From Sulfitobacter sp. THAF37 (lineage in GTDB: Bacteria; Pseudomonadota; Alphaproteobacteria; Rhodobacterales; Rhodobacteraceae), in NCBI RefSeq assembly GCF_009363555.1, contig NZ_CP045375.1, positions 1-64,000 on the forward strand: a stretch of DNA of 64,000 nucleotides. The letters are read 5' to 3'. This document shows, in pieces, positions 22,945 through 32,014 of the stretch. Every line of letters begins with the position of its first letter. Position 1 is the stretch's first letter. Position numbers and translations under genes: made by a program. A model generated the notes under the pieces. That model did not search any database, had not been told where the DNA came from, and worked only from the letters and a program-made list of their open reading frames with translations.

Positions 22945-25341
22945 ATGTCTTCCAATGGCCACCGCCACGACCACAAGCACAGCTCTGACTGCAGTCACGA
23001 TCATGTTGATGATCACAAACATGCGAGCGTAGCTCGCCACTCTCATGGAGATGGTGCTGCGTGCTGCGGTGCTGGAGCCAACACGGGACCGGCAGAATCC
23101 ATCCCGTCGAATGGGCGAAGTTTTCAAGTTTCCGGTCTGGATTGTGCCGAAGAGGTGGCAATCCTGAATAGGGTGGTCGGTCCAAAAGTCGGCGGGACTG
23201 AGCATCTGGCGTTCGATGTCATCAATGGGCGGATGACGATTCTGGATACCGCAGTCGGGATTTCGGACAACGAGATTTCGCAACTGGTCGCGAGTACCGG
23301 CATGAGCGCAAAACCGTGGGACGCCGACAACGCAGCAGAGAATCAGGCCGCGCATCTGGCACGTCAAAAGCGGTTTACCGCGCTCAGCGGCGGCTTCTGG
23401 GTGGCAGGTTTTCTCTACCACATCGTCGAAACCGGCATGGGTGGTGCGCTCGGGCTATTCGCAGGGCACGGAGAAATGCCGATGCCACTCGCGGAAGCAG
23501 GGTTATTCGCGGTGGCAATTCTCTTCGGGGTCTGGCTGGTCGCGCCCAAGGCTTGGTCTTCCGCGCGACGGTTTTCCCCTGACATGAACTTGTTGATGGT
23601 GGTCGCAGTGGCGGGTGCCATCGGGCTGGGCGAATTCTTCGAGGCCGCGACGGTTGCGTTTTTCTTCTCACTTTCGCTTTACCTTGAGAGCTGGAGTGTG
23701 GGGCGGGCCCGCAACGCGGTATCGGCCTTGCTGGATCTGGCGCCGCCGACAGCTTGGGTGATCCGATCAGATGGCAGCGAAACCGATGTGCCTGCGGCAG
23801 AGGTCGCCGTGAACGATCGCTTCATTGTGCGCGGCGGCGACCGCATCCCCCTCGACGGTGAAGTGGTGGAGGGTTCGGGAGCCGTCGATCAGGCTCCCAT
23901 TACCGGAGAAAGCGCGCTCGTGCCAAAGGAGCCGGGCGATGAGGTCTATGCCGGCACGATCAACGGCGAGGGCACACTGACGGTGCGGGCGACGAAGGCC
24001 GCCTCGGACACGGTGCTCGCGAAAATCATTCGCATGGTGGGCGATGCCCATGCCCGCCGCGCGCCGGTCGAACAGTGGGTGGCCAAGTTCGCGCGCATCT
24101 ACACACCCATCGTGATGGCTCTGGCGATCGCCATCGCGCTGGTGCCGCCACTCCTGCTCGGCGGCGCCTGGGACTACTGGTTCTACAACGCTCTGGTCCT
24201 TCTGGTCATCGCATGTCCTTGCGCGCTGGTCATTTCTACGCCGGTTTCCATCGTTGCGGCGCTGACCGCGTCGGCCCGGGCGGGGGTGCTCATCAAGGGC
24301 GGCGCCTATGTCGAGGCGCCGGGGCGGACCACGGCACTGGCGATGGACAAGACCGGGACGATCACCATGGGCGAGCCTGAGGTGGCGGCGGTTCACCCGC
24401 TGATCGGCGTTCCCGCCCGCGATCTCATGGCGCTGGCAGCAAGCCTGGAGGCGCGGTCTTCGCACCCGCTGGCACGCGCCATCCTCGCGCGCGCCGAAGC
24501 CGATGGTGTTTCCGTGCCTGCCGCAGAGGACACCCGCACCGTGCCCGGGCGCGGTCTGGAGGGACGCGCCGACGGGCGCGCTATCTGGCTCGGCTCGGAT
24601 CGGTTCGCCGAAGAGAAGGGGTTCGGCAATGCCATTCCGGCGGATCTGCGGGATCGGATCGAAGGGGCTGGGAGCACCCTCGTTGCCGTGGGTGACGAGA
24701 CCGGCGTGACCGGCGTACTGGAGCTTCGCGACCGCATCCGCCCCGATGCCAAGGGGATCGTTGCGCGGCTGCACGCGCAGGGAGTGAAGACCATCGTGAT
24801 GTTGACGGGCGACAACGAACGCACCGCACGCGCGGTGGCAGCCGAAGTCGGCATCGACGAGGTGCGCGCCGAACTTTTGCCAGAAGACAAGGTGACGGCC
24901 ATTGAGGAACTCGTCGAAAGCCACGACATGGTGGCGATGATCGGCGATGGTGTGAATGACGCACCGGCCATGGCGCGGGCGCATTATGCCATCGCCATGG
25001 GCGCTGTCGGATCGGATGCCGCGATCGAGACGGCCGACATCGCGCTGATGACCGACGACATCGGCAAGGTACCCTGGCTTATCGGCCATTCGCGCCGTGC
25101 CATGACGATCATCCACCAGAATATCGGTATATCGCTGGCGACCAAGGCGCTGTTCGTCGGGCTGACCGCGTTTGGCATGGCCTCAATGTGGGGCGCCATT
25201 GCTGCGGATGTAGGCGTGTCTCTGCTGGTGGTCGCCAACGCACTTCGGCTCCTGAACGGCCATCAGGTTGAGGCCGGGCCTTCAGGCGGAGAACCGGTGG
25301 GCGAGCAGATGGCGAAGGGAGCACTGGCGCACGGTCATTGA
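22945..25341 (+). CDS. P1B-type Zn/Cd/Pb-exporting ATPase
   Basis: A 798-residue heavy-metal ATPase. A His-rich N-terminus (HRHDHKHSSDCSHDHVDDHK) precedes a soluble metal-binding-like domain with GLDC at 64-67 (a single Cys in place of CxxC). The core has CPC at 424-426 in the transport helix, phosphorylated Asp468 in DKTGT, the SSHPLA motif of P1B pumps and the hinge GDGVND. CPC with these features fits the ZntA/PbrA/CadA (P1B-2) group. The ATG follows GAGGTC. No regulator is adjacent: the MerR-like gene is 19 kb away, yet promoter B matches its predicted operator. Confidence 0.95.
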   Translation: MSSNGHRHDHKHSSDCSHDHVDDHKHASVARHSHGDGAACCGAGANTGPAESIPSNGRSFQVSGLDCAEEVAILNRVVGPKVGGTEHLAFDVINGRMTILDTAVGISDNEISQLVASTGMSAKPWDADNAAENQAAHLARQKRFTALSGGFWVAGFLYHIVETGMGGALGLFAGHGEMPMPLAEAGLFAVAILFGVWLVAPKAWSSARRFSPDMNLLMVVAVAGAIGLGEFFEAATVAFFFSLSLYLESWSVGRARNAVSALLDLAPPTAWVIRSDGSETDVPAAEVAVNDRFIVRGGDRIPLDGEVVEGSGAVDQAPITGESALVPKEPGDEVYAGTINGEGTLTVRATKAASDTVLAKIIRMVGDAHARRAPVEQWVAKFARIYTPIVMALAIAIALVPPLLLGGAWDYWFYNALVLLVIACPCALVISTPVSIVAALTASARAGVLIKGGAYVEAPGRTTALAMDKTGTITMGEPEVAAVHPLIGVPARDLMALAASLEARSSHPLARAILARAEADGVSVPAAEDTRTVPGRGLEGRADGRAIWLGSDRFAEEKGFGNAIPADLRDRIEGAGSTLVAVGDETGVTGVLELRDRIRPDAKGIVARLHAQGVKTIVMLTGDNERTARAVAAEVGIDEVRAELLPEDKVTAIEELVESHDMVAMIGDGVNDAPAMARAHYAIAMGAVGSDAAIETADIALMTDDIGKVPWLIGHSRRAMTIIHQNIGISLATKALFVGLTAFGMASMWGAIAADVGVSLLVVANALRLLNGHQVEAGPSGGEPVGEQMAKGALAHGH

Positions 25342-25407
25342 TCCGGCGGTTTCGGTAGAGTAACGTCTGACATCAACTAGACCTCGCAAAAGGGGCGTTG
25401 AGCAGTG

Positions 25408-25917
25408 ATGAATACCAGAATTCCACGGCGGGTCTTGCTGTTGGGCGGATTGGCCGCCCTCCTGTCAGGCTGTGCCAGCAAGTTCCGGTCCTACAACGGA
25501 CCCGAAGTGACCCGGCTGCGTATGTACAAGGCGCAGAGGCTGCTGGTTCTTGACGGCGCGGATGATGTCTTGCGGACCTATCCCATCGGATTGGGCTTCG
25601 CGCCCGAAGGCCACAAGCAGTTCGAAGGGGACGGCCGCACGCCGGAGGGCTCCTACGTGATTGACCGGCGCAACCCGGACAGCCTCTTCCACCTCTCGAT
25701 CGGCATCTCATATCCCAATGAGGCCGACATCGCGTTTGCGGAGGCGCAAGGCCGATCTCCGGGAAAGGACATCTTCATTCATGGCGGCCCAAGACGCGGG
25801 ATTGACCCTGTGAATGTACGCGACTGGACCGCGGGCTGTATCTCTGTCACCGACCGGCAGATCGAGGAAATCTACGCCATGGTCAGGGACGGAACCCCCA
25901 TAGACATTTATGCCTGA
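25408..25917 (+). CDS. L,D-transpeptidase 2 (lipoprotein)
   Basis: A 169-residue YkuD protein. MNTRIPRRVLLLGGLAALLS is followed by lipobox LLSGC, so it is predicted to be membrane anchored at Cys22. The active site is HGG at 125-127 with WTAGCISV (Cys144). ATG at 25408 is preferred to the GTG at 25405 because AAAAGGGG is well spaced to either but ATG is stronger. It follows the ATPase by 66 bp on the same strand and is probably in the same operon. Confidence 0.92.
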   Translation: MNTRIPRRVLLLGGLAALLSGCASKFRSYNGPEVTRLRMYKAQRLLVLDGADDVLRTYPIGLGFAPEGHKQFEGDGRTPEGSYVIDRRNPDSLFHLSIGISYPNEADIAFAEAQGRSPGKDIFIHGGPRRGIDPVNVRDWTAGCISVTDRQIEEIYAMVRDGTPIDIYA

Positions 25918-25920
25918 TCG

Positions 25921-26679
25921 TCAGGTGAAGCGACGGCGCAGCGCAACGTTGAGCGCTTCGATGGCGATGACCATGACGACAACGGCAATCGTGACGCTGG
26001 CGGCCTTGTCGTACTGGAAGGAACGCACGTAGGTCTGGATGTAGAAGCCGATCCCGCCCGCGCCGACGATGCCGAGGATTAGCGACTCGCGCAGGTTCAG
26101 TTCGAACCGGAAGATTGTGTCCCGGGCGATGACCGGGGCCATCTGCGGCCAGATCGCATGCCTGAGCCGCACGAGCGGTCCGGCGCCGACGCTTTCCAGT
26201 GCTGCGATCGGCGCGCGGGACACGCCGTCGATTGCCTCGGCATAGAATTTTGCGAGCATCCCGGTGGCATGAAAGGCCACCGCGATGATGCCAGGCAGTG
26301 GCCCGAGCCCGACTGCGCCGACCATGAGCATGGCCACGAGAATCAGCGGCACGGCCCGGATAAAGGCTAGCAGCGCGCGCACAGGGCCGAACACCATACG
26401 CGAGACCATGGTCTCGGAGGCGAGGATGGCCAGAGGGATCGACAGGATCACCGCACCGAGGGAGCCGAGGATCGCTATTCTCAGCGTTTCCGCGCTGCCT
26501 TTCCTGATCTCGGCCATCACTGTCGGGTCAGGCGGAAACATGCGACCGAGGAAATCGGCGATCCGCGGGCCGGCCGACATGAGACGCGACAACTCGACGT
26601 CGGTCGTGGCGAAGGACCACAGGACCGCGGCGGCGATCAGACCACTCGTCGTAAAGCCGCCAAACCCGCGGAACACCAT
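25921..26679 (-). CDS. PhnE-like ABC transporter permease
   Basis: A 252-residue inner-membrane permease of the phosphonate/phosphite type. Several membrane spans are visible, and the binding-protein-dependent transport signature with the EAIDGV...AL.SVGAGPL loop contacts the ATPase. It overlaps the ATPase gene by one base. Homology to PhnE does not fix the substrate. The context (peroxidase and MntR) argues for something other than phosphonate. Confidence 0.88.
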   Translation of the reverse strand: MVFRGFGGFTTSGLIAAAVLWSFATTDVELSRLMSAGPRIADFLGRMFPPDPTVMAEIRKGSAETLRIAILGSLGAVILSIPLAILASETMVSRMVFGPVRALLAFIRAVPLILVAMLMVGAVGLGPLPGIIAVAFHATGMLAKFYAEAIDGVSRAPIAALESVGAGPLVRLRHAIWPQMAPVIARDTIFRFELNLRESLILGIVGAGGIGFYIQTYVRSFQYDKAASVTIAVVVMVIAIEALNVALRRRFT

Positions 26680-27461
26680 CAGGATACCGCCCTGAGGCCG
26701 ATACCGGGGATTGGCTCAACCTCCCGATAGAGCTCCGCTGTCGCATCGTCATTCAACTCGGAGGTCGGCACATCGAAGGCGATCCGCCCGCCACGAATGC
26801 CGATGATGCGCCGCGCGAAACGCCGTGCCAAATCGGGTTGGTGCGACGAAAACAGCGCCGTCGCGCCGCGCGCTTGCGCCGCCCCAGTCAGCAGCGCCAG
26901 GACCTCTCCGGCACGCTCGGGGTCTAGATTGCTCACCGGTTCGTCGGCGAGGATCAGACGCGGTTCCTGGGCCAGGCACCGCGCGATGGCCACACGCTGC
27001 CGCTGACCGCCGCTGAGACTGTCGACCCTGCGTTCGGTAAGATCAGCAATGCCGCAATCGGCAAGTGCCGTGCGCGCAATCTCCAGATCATGCGCGGTCG
27101 GTGATCCCAGCAGGGCCCGCAGTGGCGGCATGCGTCCCAGGCGCCCGTTGAGGACGTTACGCAGAACCGTGGAGCGTTCGACCAAAGCAAACTCCTGAAA
27201 CACGAAACCGGTATCCGGACGGCGCGCGCTCGGCGGCGGGCGGTCGGGATCGAGCGGCGCACCCAGAACCGAGACCCATCCGGTCCAGGCCTGGAGCCTG
27301 CCGTCGAGCAGTGCCAGCAGGGTCGTCTTGCCCGCCCCGGACGGGCCGAGCAAAGCGACGCTCTCGCCCGCCGAAACCCGAAACGAGAGCCGCTCCAGCG
27401 CCGGGAGGTCCGTGCCCGTATGGGCAAAACTCAGGTCGTCTATCTCGATAGCTGTGCTCAT
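26679..27461 (-). CDS. PhnC-like ABC transporter ATPase
   Basis: A 260-residue nucleotide-binding subunit. Walker A GPSGAGKTT, Q-loop FVFQEFALVE, signature LSGGQRQRVA and Walker B LILADEPVSNLDP are all intact, with the switch His in SSHQPD. It sits between the permease and binding-protein genes with 1-4 base overlaps, so the three are one transcript. It powers import of the ligand delivered by the PhnD-like protein. Confidence 0.92.
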   Translation of the reverse strand: MSTAIEIDDLSFAHTGTDLPALERLSFRVSAGESVALLGPSGAGKTTLLALLDGRLQAWTGWVSVLGAPLDPDRPPPSARRPDTGFVFQEFALVERSTVLRNVLNGRLGRMPPLRALLGSPTAHDLEIARTALADCGIADLTERRVDSLSGGQRQRVAIARCLAQEPRLILADEPVSNLDPERAGEVLALLTGAAQARGATALFSSHQPDLARRFARRIIGIRGGRIAFDVPTSELNDDATAELYREVEPIPGIGLRAVS

Positions 27462-28333
27462 CGCAACAGCCCGTATTGCCGTGCCAGATCGCGTACGCCG
27501 TCATAGGCGGCGCCGTCCGCCCTGACGTACCCATCCGGTCCATAAAGATAGCCCAGCTTGTTGCGGTGCTCCGGCTCGTTGAGCCGCAGCATTGCGTCGA
27601 CAAAACGGTCCCGCAGGGCAGCATCGAGCCCCGGGCGAGCGATGACCAAATGGCTCGGGATCGGCGCGCTTTCCGCGATCCAGGTCACCTCCGCCTGTTG
27701 CCGCGGCGTCAGAAGCAGGTCGGCATACTGGCTGGCGCCTGCGGCATCGACCAGACCTTCGGCCATCGCCTGCATCGCCTGCTGGTAACCACCCGCGAAG
27801 AAGACGCGGCCGAAGAATGCTTCTGCCTGACCGGGGCCTTCGATCAGCCCGGCCTCCACGAATTCGGCGAGCGGATAGAGATAGCCCGATTCCGAGATCG
27901 GATCCGCGAATGCGATGTCGTGCCCGCGCAGGTCGGCGAGCGCTCGGATGCCGCTGTCGCGGCGCACGAAGATGCGGCCCGTGTAGCTCGGCGCGCCCCG
28001 GTAGACTTCGGACAGAAGCGGCACGGCACCGATCTCGGCCTCGGCCAGAACGAAGGGCAGGGCGCCCATGAAGGAGATATCCGCGTCGCCGTTTCGCAGC
28101 GCCTCGACCGCCGCTGCATGGTCGATGGTAACGAACCCTTCGACAGGGACGCCGATCTCACTGGCCAGCCAGCCGGTGATGGCCTCGATATCGCCAAGCA
28201 GCTTCTCCGGGTTCTCCTGCGGGATGAAGGCAAGCCGCAGTGCATCGTCCTGCGCGGCGAGAGGTGTCGCCAAAGACACCGCGCCCGCGCCGATCAAGGT
28301 CAGTATCGTTCTGCGGGTCAGATGGACTGGCAT
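27458..28333 (-). CDS. PhnD-like periplasmic substrate-binding protein
   Basis: A 291-residue secreted binding protein. MPVHLTRRTILTLIGAGAVS, then LATPLAAQ, is an export signal with a twin-Arg-like TRRTIL. The mature part has the PhnD fold pattern: LRLAFIPQENPEKLLGDIEA, DISFMGALPFVLAE, GRIFVRRDSGIRALADLRG, FADPISESGYLYP and AGASQYADLLLT. The ligand is unknown. The ATG overlaps the stop of the upstream peroxidase gene by one base, tightly linking periplasmic peroxidase and transporter. That arrangement is not the phosphonate utilisation layout. Confidence 0.9.
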   Translation of the reverse strand: MPVHLTRRTILTLIGAGAVSLATPLAAQDDALRLAFIPQENPEKLLGDIEAITGWLASEIGVPVEGFVTIDHAAAVEALRNGDADISFMGALPFVLAEAEIGAVPLLSEVYRGAPSYTGRIFVRRDSGIRALADLRGHDIAFADPISESGYLYPLAEFVEAGLIEGPGQAEAFFGRVFFAGGYQQAMQAMAEGLVDAAGASQYADLLLTPRQQAEVTWIAESAPIPSHLVIARPGLDAALRDRFVDAMLRLNEPEHRNKLGYLYGPDGYVRADGAAYDGVRDLARQYGLLR

Positions 28334-30213
28334 CAGAATGCCCTCTCTTCGATTGCGTCGGCTTCGGACTTGAACGCGGTCCAGCTTGCTTCAGCGGCCT
28401 CCCAGTCTTCCACGCGAACAGCGGCGCCGACCGCGGCCAGACGTTCGGCCAGCGCATAGACCTCGGGCCGGGCGGGGAGGTTCGACATGGTACTGGCGTC
28501 CGCCGAGAGGTCCGCGGCCACGGTGTCGGTCAGCAGCAGGATATGCTCCGCGTCCCGCCGCGGCAGTAGCGTATCGATTGTCGAGGCGAAGGTCGTCAGT
28601 TCGGCGAATGCCAGCCGGAAAGCGGTGTTCTCGGTGTCGAAGGCCTCATAGGGCTCGTCTGCCGCGCCAACGGTCTCGAGATAGGCGGTCAGATCGGCGC
28701 GGTCATCCTCGGTCAGCCCAAGCGATTTCGTCTCGTCGAACCAGTCCACGACGGCGGCCAGCGTCGGCAATGACCCCTCGTGGAAATAGGGGGCGGTATA
28801 GGCCGTGCCGAGCAGCGTGGGCGTGTCCAGCGCACCGGCGCGAGCCCCCTCGTAGCCCGGCGCGACGGAGCCGATGTCGTGGGCCTGCCGGTCGAGGAAG
28901 TTCGCGTCTGGCACGTGGCAACTGGCGCAGGACCGATCGCCGAGCCCGGCGAAGGGCCGGTTGAAGATCTTCTCGCCGCGCCGGGCGGCCGCTTGGGCCG
29001 TGTCGGTCAGGCGGCCATCAGTCGTCAGCATGGAATTCGGCAGGAAGTCGAATTCGAGCATGTAGGCGACGAGAGCGTCCATCATGAAGGGCGTCGGTTC
29101 ATCCCCGCCGAACTCGTTGACGATCACGTTGCGGGTGAAATCGCGCAGGGAGGCGAAACGGCCATCGCGGCCGTAGGGACCTGTAAAACGCAAGCCGCGC
29201 AGGCTCGGAATGTCGAGCGGGTCGTCGCGCCGGTCGTTGAAGATCGGGTTGAAAAAGGCGCCGTCGACGTCGATCGTGCCTGGCTGGTGGCTTGCGCCCG
29301 GAACGAAAAGCCGCTGGTTGATGTCCGAGCGGTTGTGACAGGTCGAGCAGGTGATCCCGAGATCGCGCGCGGGGCTGCCGAAGATTTGCGCACTGTCGAA
29401 CAGCATGTCGCCGTAGGCAACAAGCGGCAGATCGGTCTCGTCGATGCCCTGCTCCTCGAAGTTGAGGACGAGCAGTGGTAACGGGTCCTGATCGAAAATG
29501 TCGGAGCCCGGTGGCAGGCTTGGCGGCACCTCGATGGCGCGACCGCTGAGCACGGCGGTTTCCGGCAGGGCGCTTAACGCCCGACGCGTAGCAAAGTCGT
29601 CAACGAGGTAATTCTCGGCGAGATAGCCGGAGATGACAGCGCGCGCGGATTCCATGGTTTCGCGATCCGCAGATGTCGAGCCTGCGCCAAGTACGCCAGA
29701 GAACCCGGTGCTGCTATTGAGCTCCAGCCAAGCCAGGCCGATCCGTCTCGCAGCCTCCGAATCGGCGGCCGCGACGCCGTCCTCGAACGCACGGTAGAGT
29801 TCGCGTGCGGTTCGCAAGGCCTGCTGTGCCGTCGCAGGGTCTTCGGTCGCGAGAACCCGGTCCAGTTCCTCTTCGATCCTGAGCGCGATGAGCCGTGTCG
29901 CCTCGGCGAAAACCGCCTGACGGTCCTTGCGAGTGATGGCGTCCAGAAGGGGGGCGGGTCCGATGTCGCTGCTGCCGTCCAGCCATGCTAATGCACCGAC
30001 AGAGAATTCCGAACCCCGGTAGGGCTCGGCCCAGGCGGTCACGACGTCATCCCAGGGCAGCGGTTCGAGATTTCCGAGGAAGAGAGTCAACCGGTAGGCC
30101 GCCGCCTCGGGAAGCCATGGAGCCTCCTTGGCAGGCGTCGCAGCGACAGGTCCGGACAGGACGAGCGCACTTGCGAGTGCAGCAATGAACGCTCCAAGGA
30201 ATTTCTGAATCAC
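28333..30213 (-). CDS. Di-haem cytochrome c peroxidase-like protein
   Basis: A 626-residue periplasmic protein of the bacterial di-haem peroxidase/MauG superfamily. A signal peptide (VIQKFLGAFIAALASALVLS, then GPVAATPA) is followed by a 250-residue helical N-terminal region and then the peroxidase part, with haem sites CSTCH at 289-293 and CASCH at 429-433. GTG at 30213 with GGAG upstream is preferred to a TTG at 30231, which would place the start inside the MntR box. It is the first gene of the peroxidase-PhnDCE operon and divergent from mntR. Peroxide defence under manganese control, or oxidation of a metal or ligand before uptake, are both possible. Confidence 0.88.
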   Translation of the reverse strand: MIQKFLGAFIAALASALVLSGPVAATPAKEAPWLPEAAAYRLTLFLGNLEPLPWDDVVTAWAEPYRGSEFSVGALAWLDGSSDIGPAPLLDAITRKDRQAVFAEATRLIALRIEEELDRVLATEDPATAQQALRTARELYRAFEDGVAAADSEAARRIGLAWLELNSSTGFSGVLGAGSTSADRETMESARAVISGYLAENYLVDDFATRRALSALPETAVLSGRAIEVPPSLPPGSDIFDQDPLPLLVLNFEEQGIDETDLPLVAYGDMLFDSAQIFGSPARDLGITCSTCHNRSDINQRLFVPGASHQPGTIDVDGAFFNPIFNDRRDDPLDIPSLRGLRFTGPYGRDGRFASLRDFTRNVIVNEFGGDEPTPFMMDALVAYMLEFDFLPNSMLTTDGRLTDTAQAAARRGEKIFNRPFAGLGDRSCASCHVPDANFLDRQAHDIGSVAPGYEGARAGALDTPTLLGTAYTAPYFHEGSLPTLAAVVDWFDETKSLGLTEDDRADLTAYLETVGAADEPYEAFDTENTAFRLAFAELTTFASTIDTLLPRRDAEHILLLTDTVAADLSADASTMSNLPARPEVYALAERLAAVGAAVRVEDWEAAEASWTAFKSEADAIEERAF

Positions 30214-30231
30214 TGCAGTCTCCGAATTCAA

Positions 30232-30251
30232 AAGTTAGACATGGCTAACTT
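30232..30251. promoter_or_regulatory. Predicted MntR box between mntR and the peroxidase operon
   Basis: A perfect dyad AAGTTAG-ACATGG-CTAACTT. It overlaps the -10/+1 region of a minus-strand promoter (-35 TTGACA at 30278-30273, about 17-bp spacer, AGATAA), an ideal position for repression by the adjacent DtxR-type regulator. Confidence 0.75.
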
Positions 30252-30307
30252 ATCTACCCTAAGCAAACAAGTTGTCAATCCTGCAGTTTCCCTGCAAAGT
30301 CTCAAGT

Positions 30308-30778
30308 ATGACAAAGCTGCAATCACAGGAACATGAACCGTTCGAAACTGTCGACAGGGCTCCCGAAGCACAGGCTGAGGGGTTCGCGACCGTGCGTCAG
30401 GCACATGAGAGCGAAATGGCGGAAGATTACGTTGAACTGATCGCCGAACTGATCGAGTCGCGCGGAGAGGCAAGGCCGGTGGAAATCGCCGAACGGTTTG
30501 GAGTGAAGCCGCCGACCGTGACCAAGAACATCTCGCGGCTCAAGGCTGCTGGCCTGGTGCGGCGGGAACCTTATCGCGCCATATTCCTCACGGATGCCGG
30601 TCGGGAGTTGGCCGAGGCCTGCCGCCGGCGGCACAGGATCGTCGTCGCGTTTCTCCTCAGCCTGGGAATCGACGAAGAGACTGCGGAACGCGATGCGGAG
30701 GGGATCGAGCATCACGTCAGCACGACCACGCTGGAGGCCTTCGAACACGCCCTCCTGCAATCTCAGAGCGGCAAGTAG
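30308..30778 (+). CDS. mntR: MntR-like manganese regulator (DtxR family)
   Basis: A 156-residue metalloregulator. After a polar N-terminal extension, the winged helix runs EDYVELIAELIESRGEARPV, EIAERFGVKPPTVTKNISRL and KAAGLVRREPYRAIFLTDAG. The dimerisation/metal region has RRRHRIVVAFLLSLGIDEET, and EGIEHHVS supplies Glu/His ligands, as in MntR. The start at MTKLQSQEHE is chosen over an upstream non-ATG start. It is divergent from the peroxidase-transporter operon across a perfect dyad, so it probably represses that operon when Mn(II) is plentiful. Confidence 0.9.
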   Translation: MTKLQSQEHEPFETVDRAPEAQAEGFATVRQAHESEMAEDYVELIAELIESRGEARPVEIAERFGVKPPTVTKNISRLKAAGLVRREPYRAIFLTDAGRELAEACRRRHRIVVAFLLSLGIDEETAERDAEGIEHHVSTTTLEAFEHALLQSQSGK

Positions 30779-31021
30779 CGCAGCATCAAGTTCTCGCGAA
30801 ATTCAGCAAAGCAAGACTCAGGAGGCGGCGGCGTCAGCAGTCAAAGGCTGGTGGGTTGGCATTTGTTCTGATGGTCAACTTTAGTGCAGAAAATCGTTCG
30901 TGTCCTCTGAGCTTGGCCAGCCCGAGATAGTGTGCCCAAAATCCCTGACTGCGACGACGGAGCAGCGAAAATGTCGATCGCGGGAAAAGACGCGGGTGCA
31001 GCCCTTGATTTGGTCCTCTGT

Positions 31022-32014
31022 TCAAAGCGCATAGACAATTGTCATCACCGTCGTCATGACGATCAAGAACATGACCAAGGCGCCTATGGCGAGCGTCCGG
31101 CCCATGTCGCGGTTTGGCTCTGCTACTTTCAGACGCAATTCTTCGGCCGTTTCCGGAAACTCGAGCGCCGCGGAGTTTGACCCTCGCACCAACTCGTATC
31201 GTGAATTCCAGCGACGCACCTCGGCCGCGTTCCACCCGTTCATGACCAGAATGATCGCGGCGATCATCAGCATCGAGGACGGGACCCAGATCGTGTAGCC
31301 ACCCATGGTTTCGTCGGACAGGGGATCGAGAAACCCGGTTCCCGCCGTTTGGTAGGAGGCATAGAGGCTCACCTCTTTGAGTGTCGTCAAGGAACCCAGA
31401 AAAATGTTTGAAACGATCACCGCAAAACCGGAGATCAGCCTTGCGCCGCGCCTCGCGCCCTCAGGGGGATCTCTCGGGTCGAAGAGCATGCCGAAATACC
31501 AGATCCCTGCCAGCACCATCGCAAAATGGGCGAACACCTCGATCGCCGCGATGCGCTGCGCAAGTCCGTAAAGCACTGGAATCTGCCAGATAAAGAGCGA
31601 CGTGATGAGCGCGGCAGTGGCGGTTACCGGATGTGCCAAGAGCCGCAAAGTAATAGATTTTCCAAGAGCGCTGAGGTATCGACGCCACCGTCTGTTCAAA
31701 CCGGCTTGCAATAATCGCCACGGCTGAGAGACCGCGATGAGTAGTGGTCCTGCAAGGCGAAGGAGAAGATGCTCCACTTGGTGCACCGAAAAGAGGCTGT
31801 GCCCCAACGAAGCCAGAGGCGCATTCGTGGCCGCGAGAATACAGGTCATGCCAGCGAAGAACAGAGCTTGCCGCCAAACAGAAACCGTCCCGCGAATGCG
31901 AGCGGATCGCGCGAGGCCGCGCACGTAGAACCATGCGGCCAAGCTGACGGAAACAAGGGACACTGGCGAAATCGCATACCCAAACGGGTCGAAAAGGAGG
32001 AAGTAAGTGATCAT
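31022..32014 (-). CDS. CtaG-type cytochrome oxidase assembly protein
   Basis: A 330-residue polytopic membrane protein of the caa3_CtaG family, with about seven to nine membrane spans and conserved His in the spans (GHSLFSVHQVEHLLL, HFAMVLAGIWYFGMLFDP). The family supports copper-centre assembly in haem-copper oxidases and is related to copper-handling membrane proteins. It is the last gene of the 13-cistron operon; its ATG overlaps the upstream stop (ATGA). Linkage with two SCO proteins and PCu(A)C strengthens a copper role. Confidence 0.85.
   Translation of the reverse strand: MITYFLLFDPFGYAISPVSLVSVSLAAWFYVRGLARSARIRGTVSVWRQALFFAGMTCILAATNAPLASLGHSLFSVHQVEHLLLRLAGPLLIAVSQPWRLLQAGLNRRWRRYLSALGKSITLRLLAHPVTATAALITSLFIWQIPVLYGLAQRIAAIEVFAHFAMVLAGIWYFGMLFDPRDPPEGARRGARLISGFAVIVSNIFLGSLTTLKEVSLYASYQTAGTGFLDPLSDETMGGYTIWVPSSMLMIAAIILVMNGWNAAEVRRWNSRYELVRGSNSAALEFPETAEELRLKVAEPNRDMGRTLAIGALVMFLIVMTTVMTIVYAL

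Noticed and set aside
23767..25116. 449-codon minus-strand open frame inside the P1B ATPase gene
   Set aside because: Antisense shadow; the plus strand has all P-type ATPase motifs in an intact frame.
30779..31021. Possible transposase-like fragment (minus strand, GILGTLSRAGQAQRTRT)
   Set aside because: Too short and without any conserved motif; treated as the spacer between convergent mntR and ctaG.
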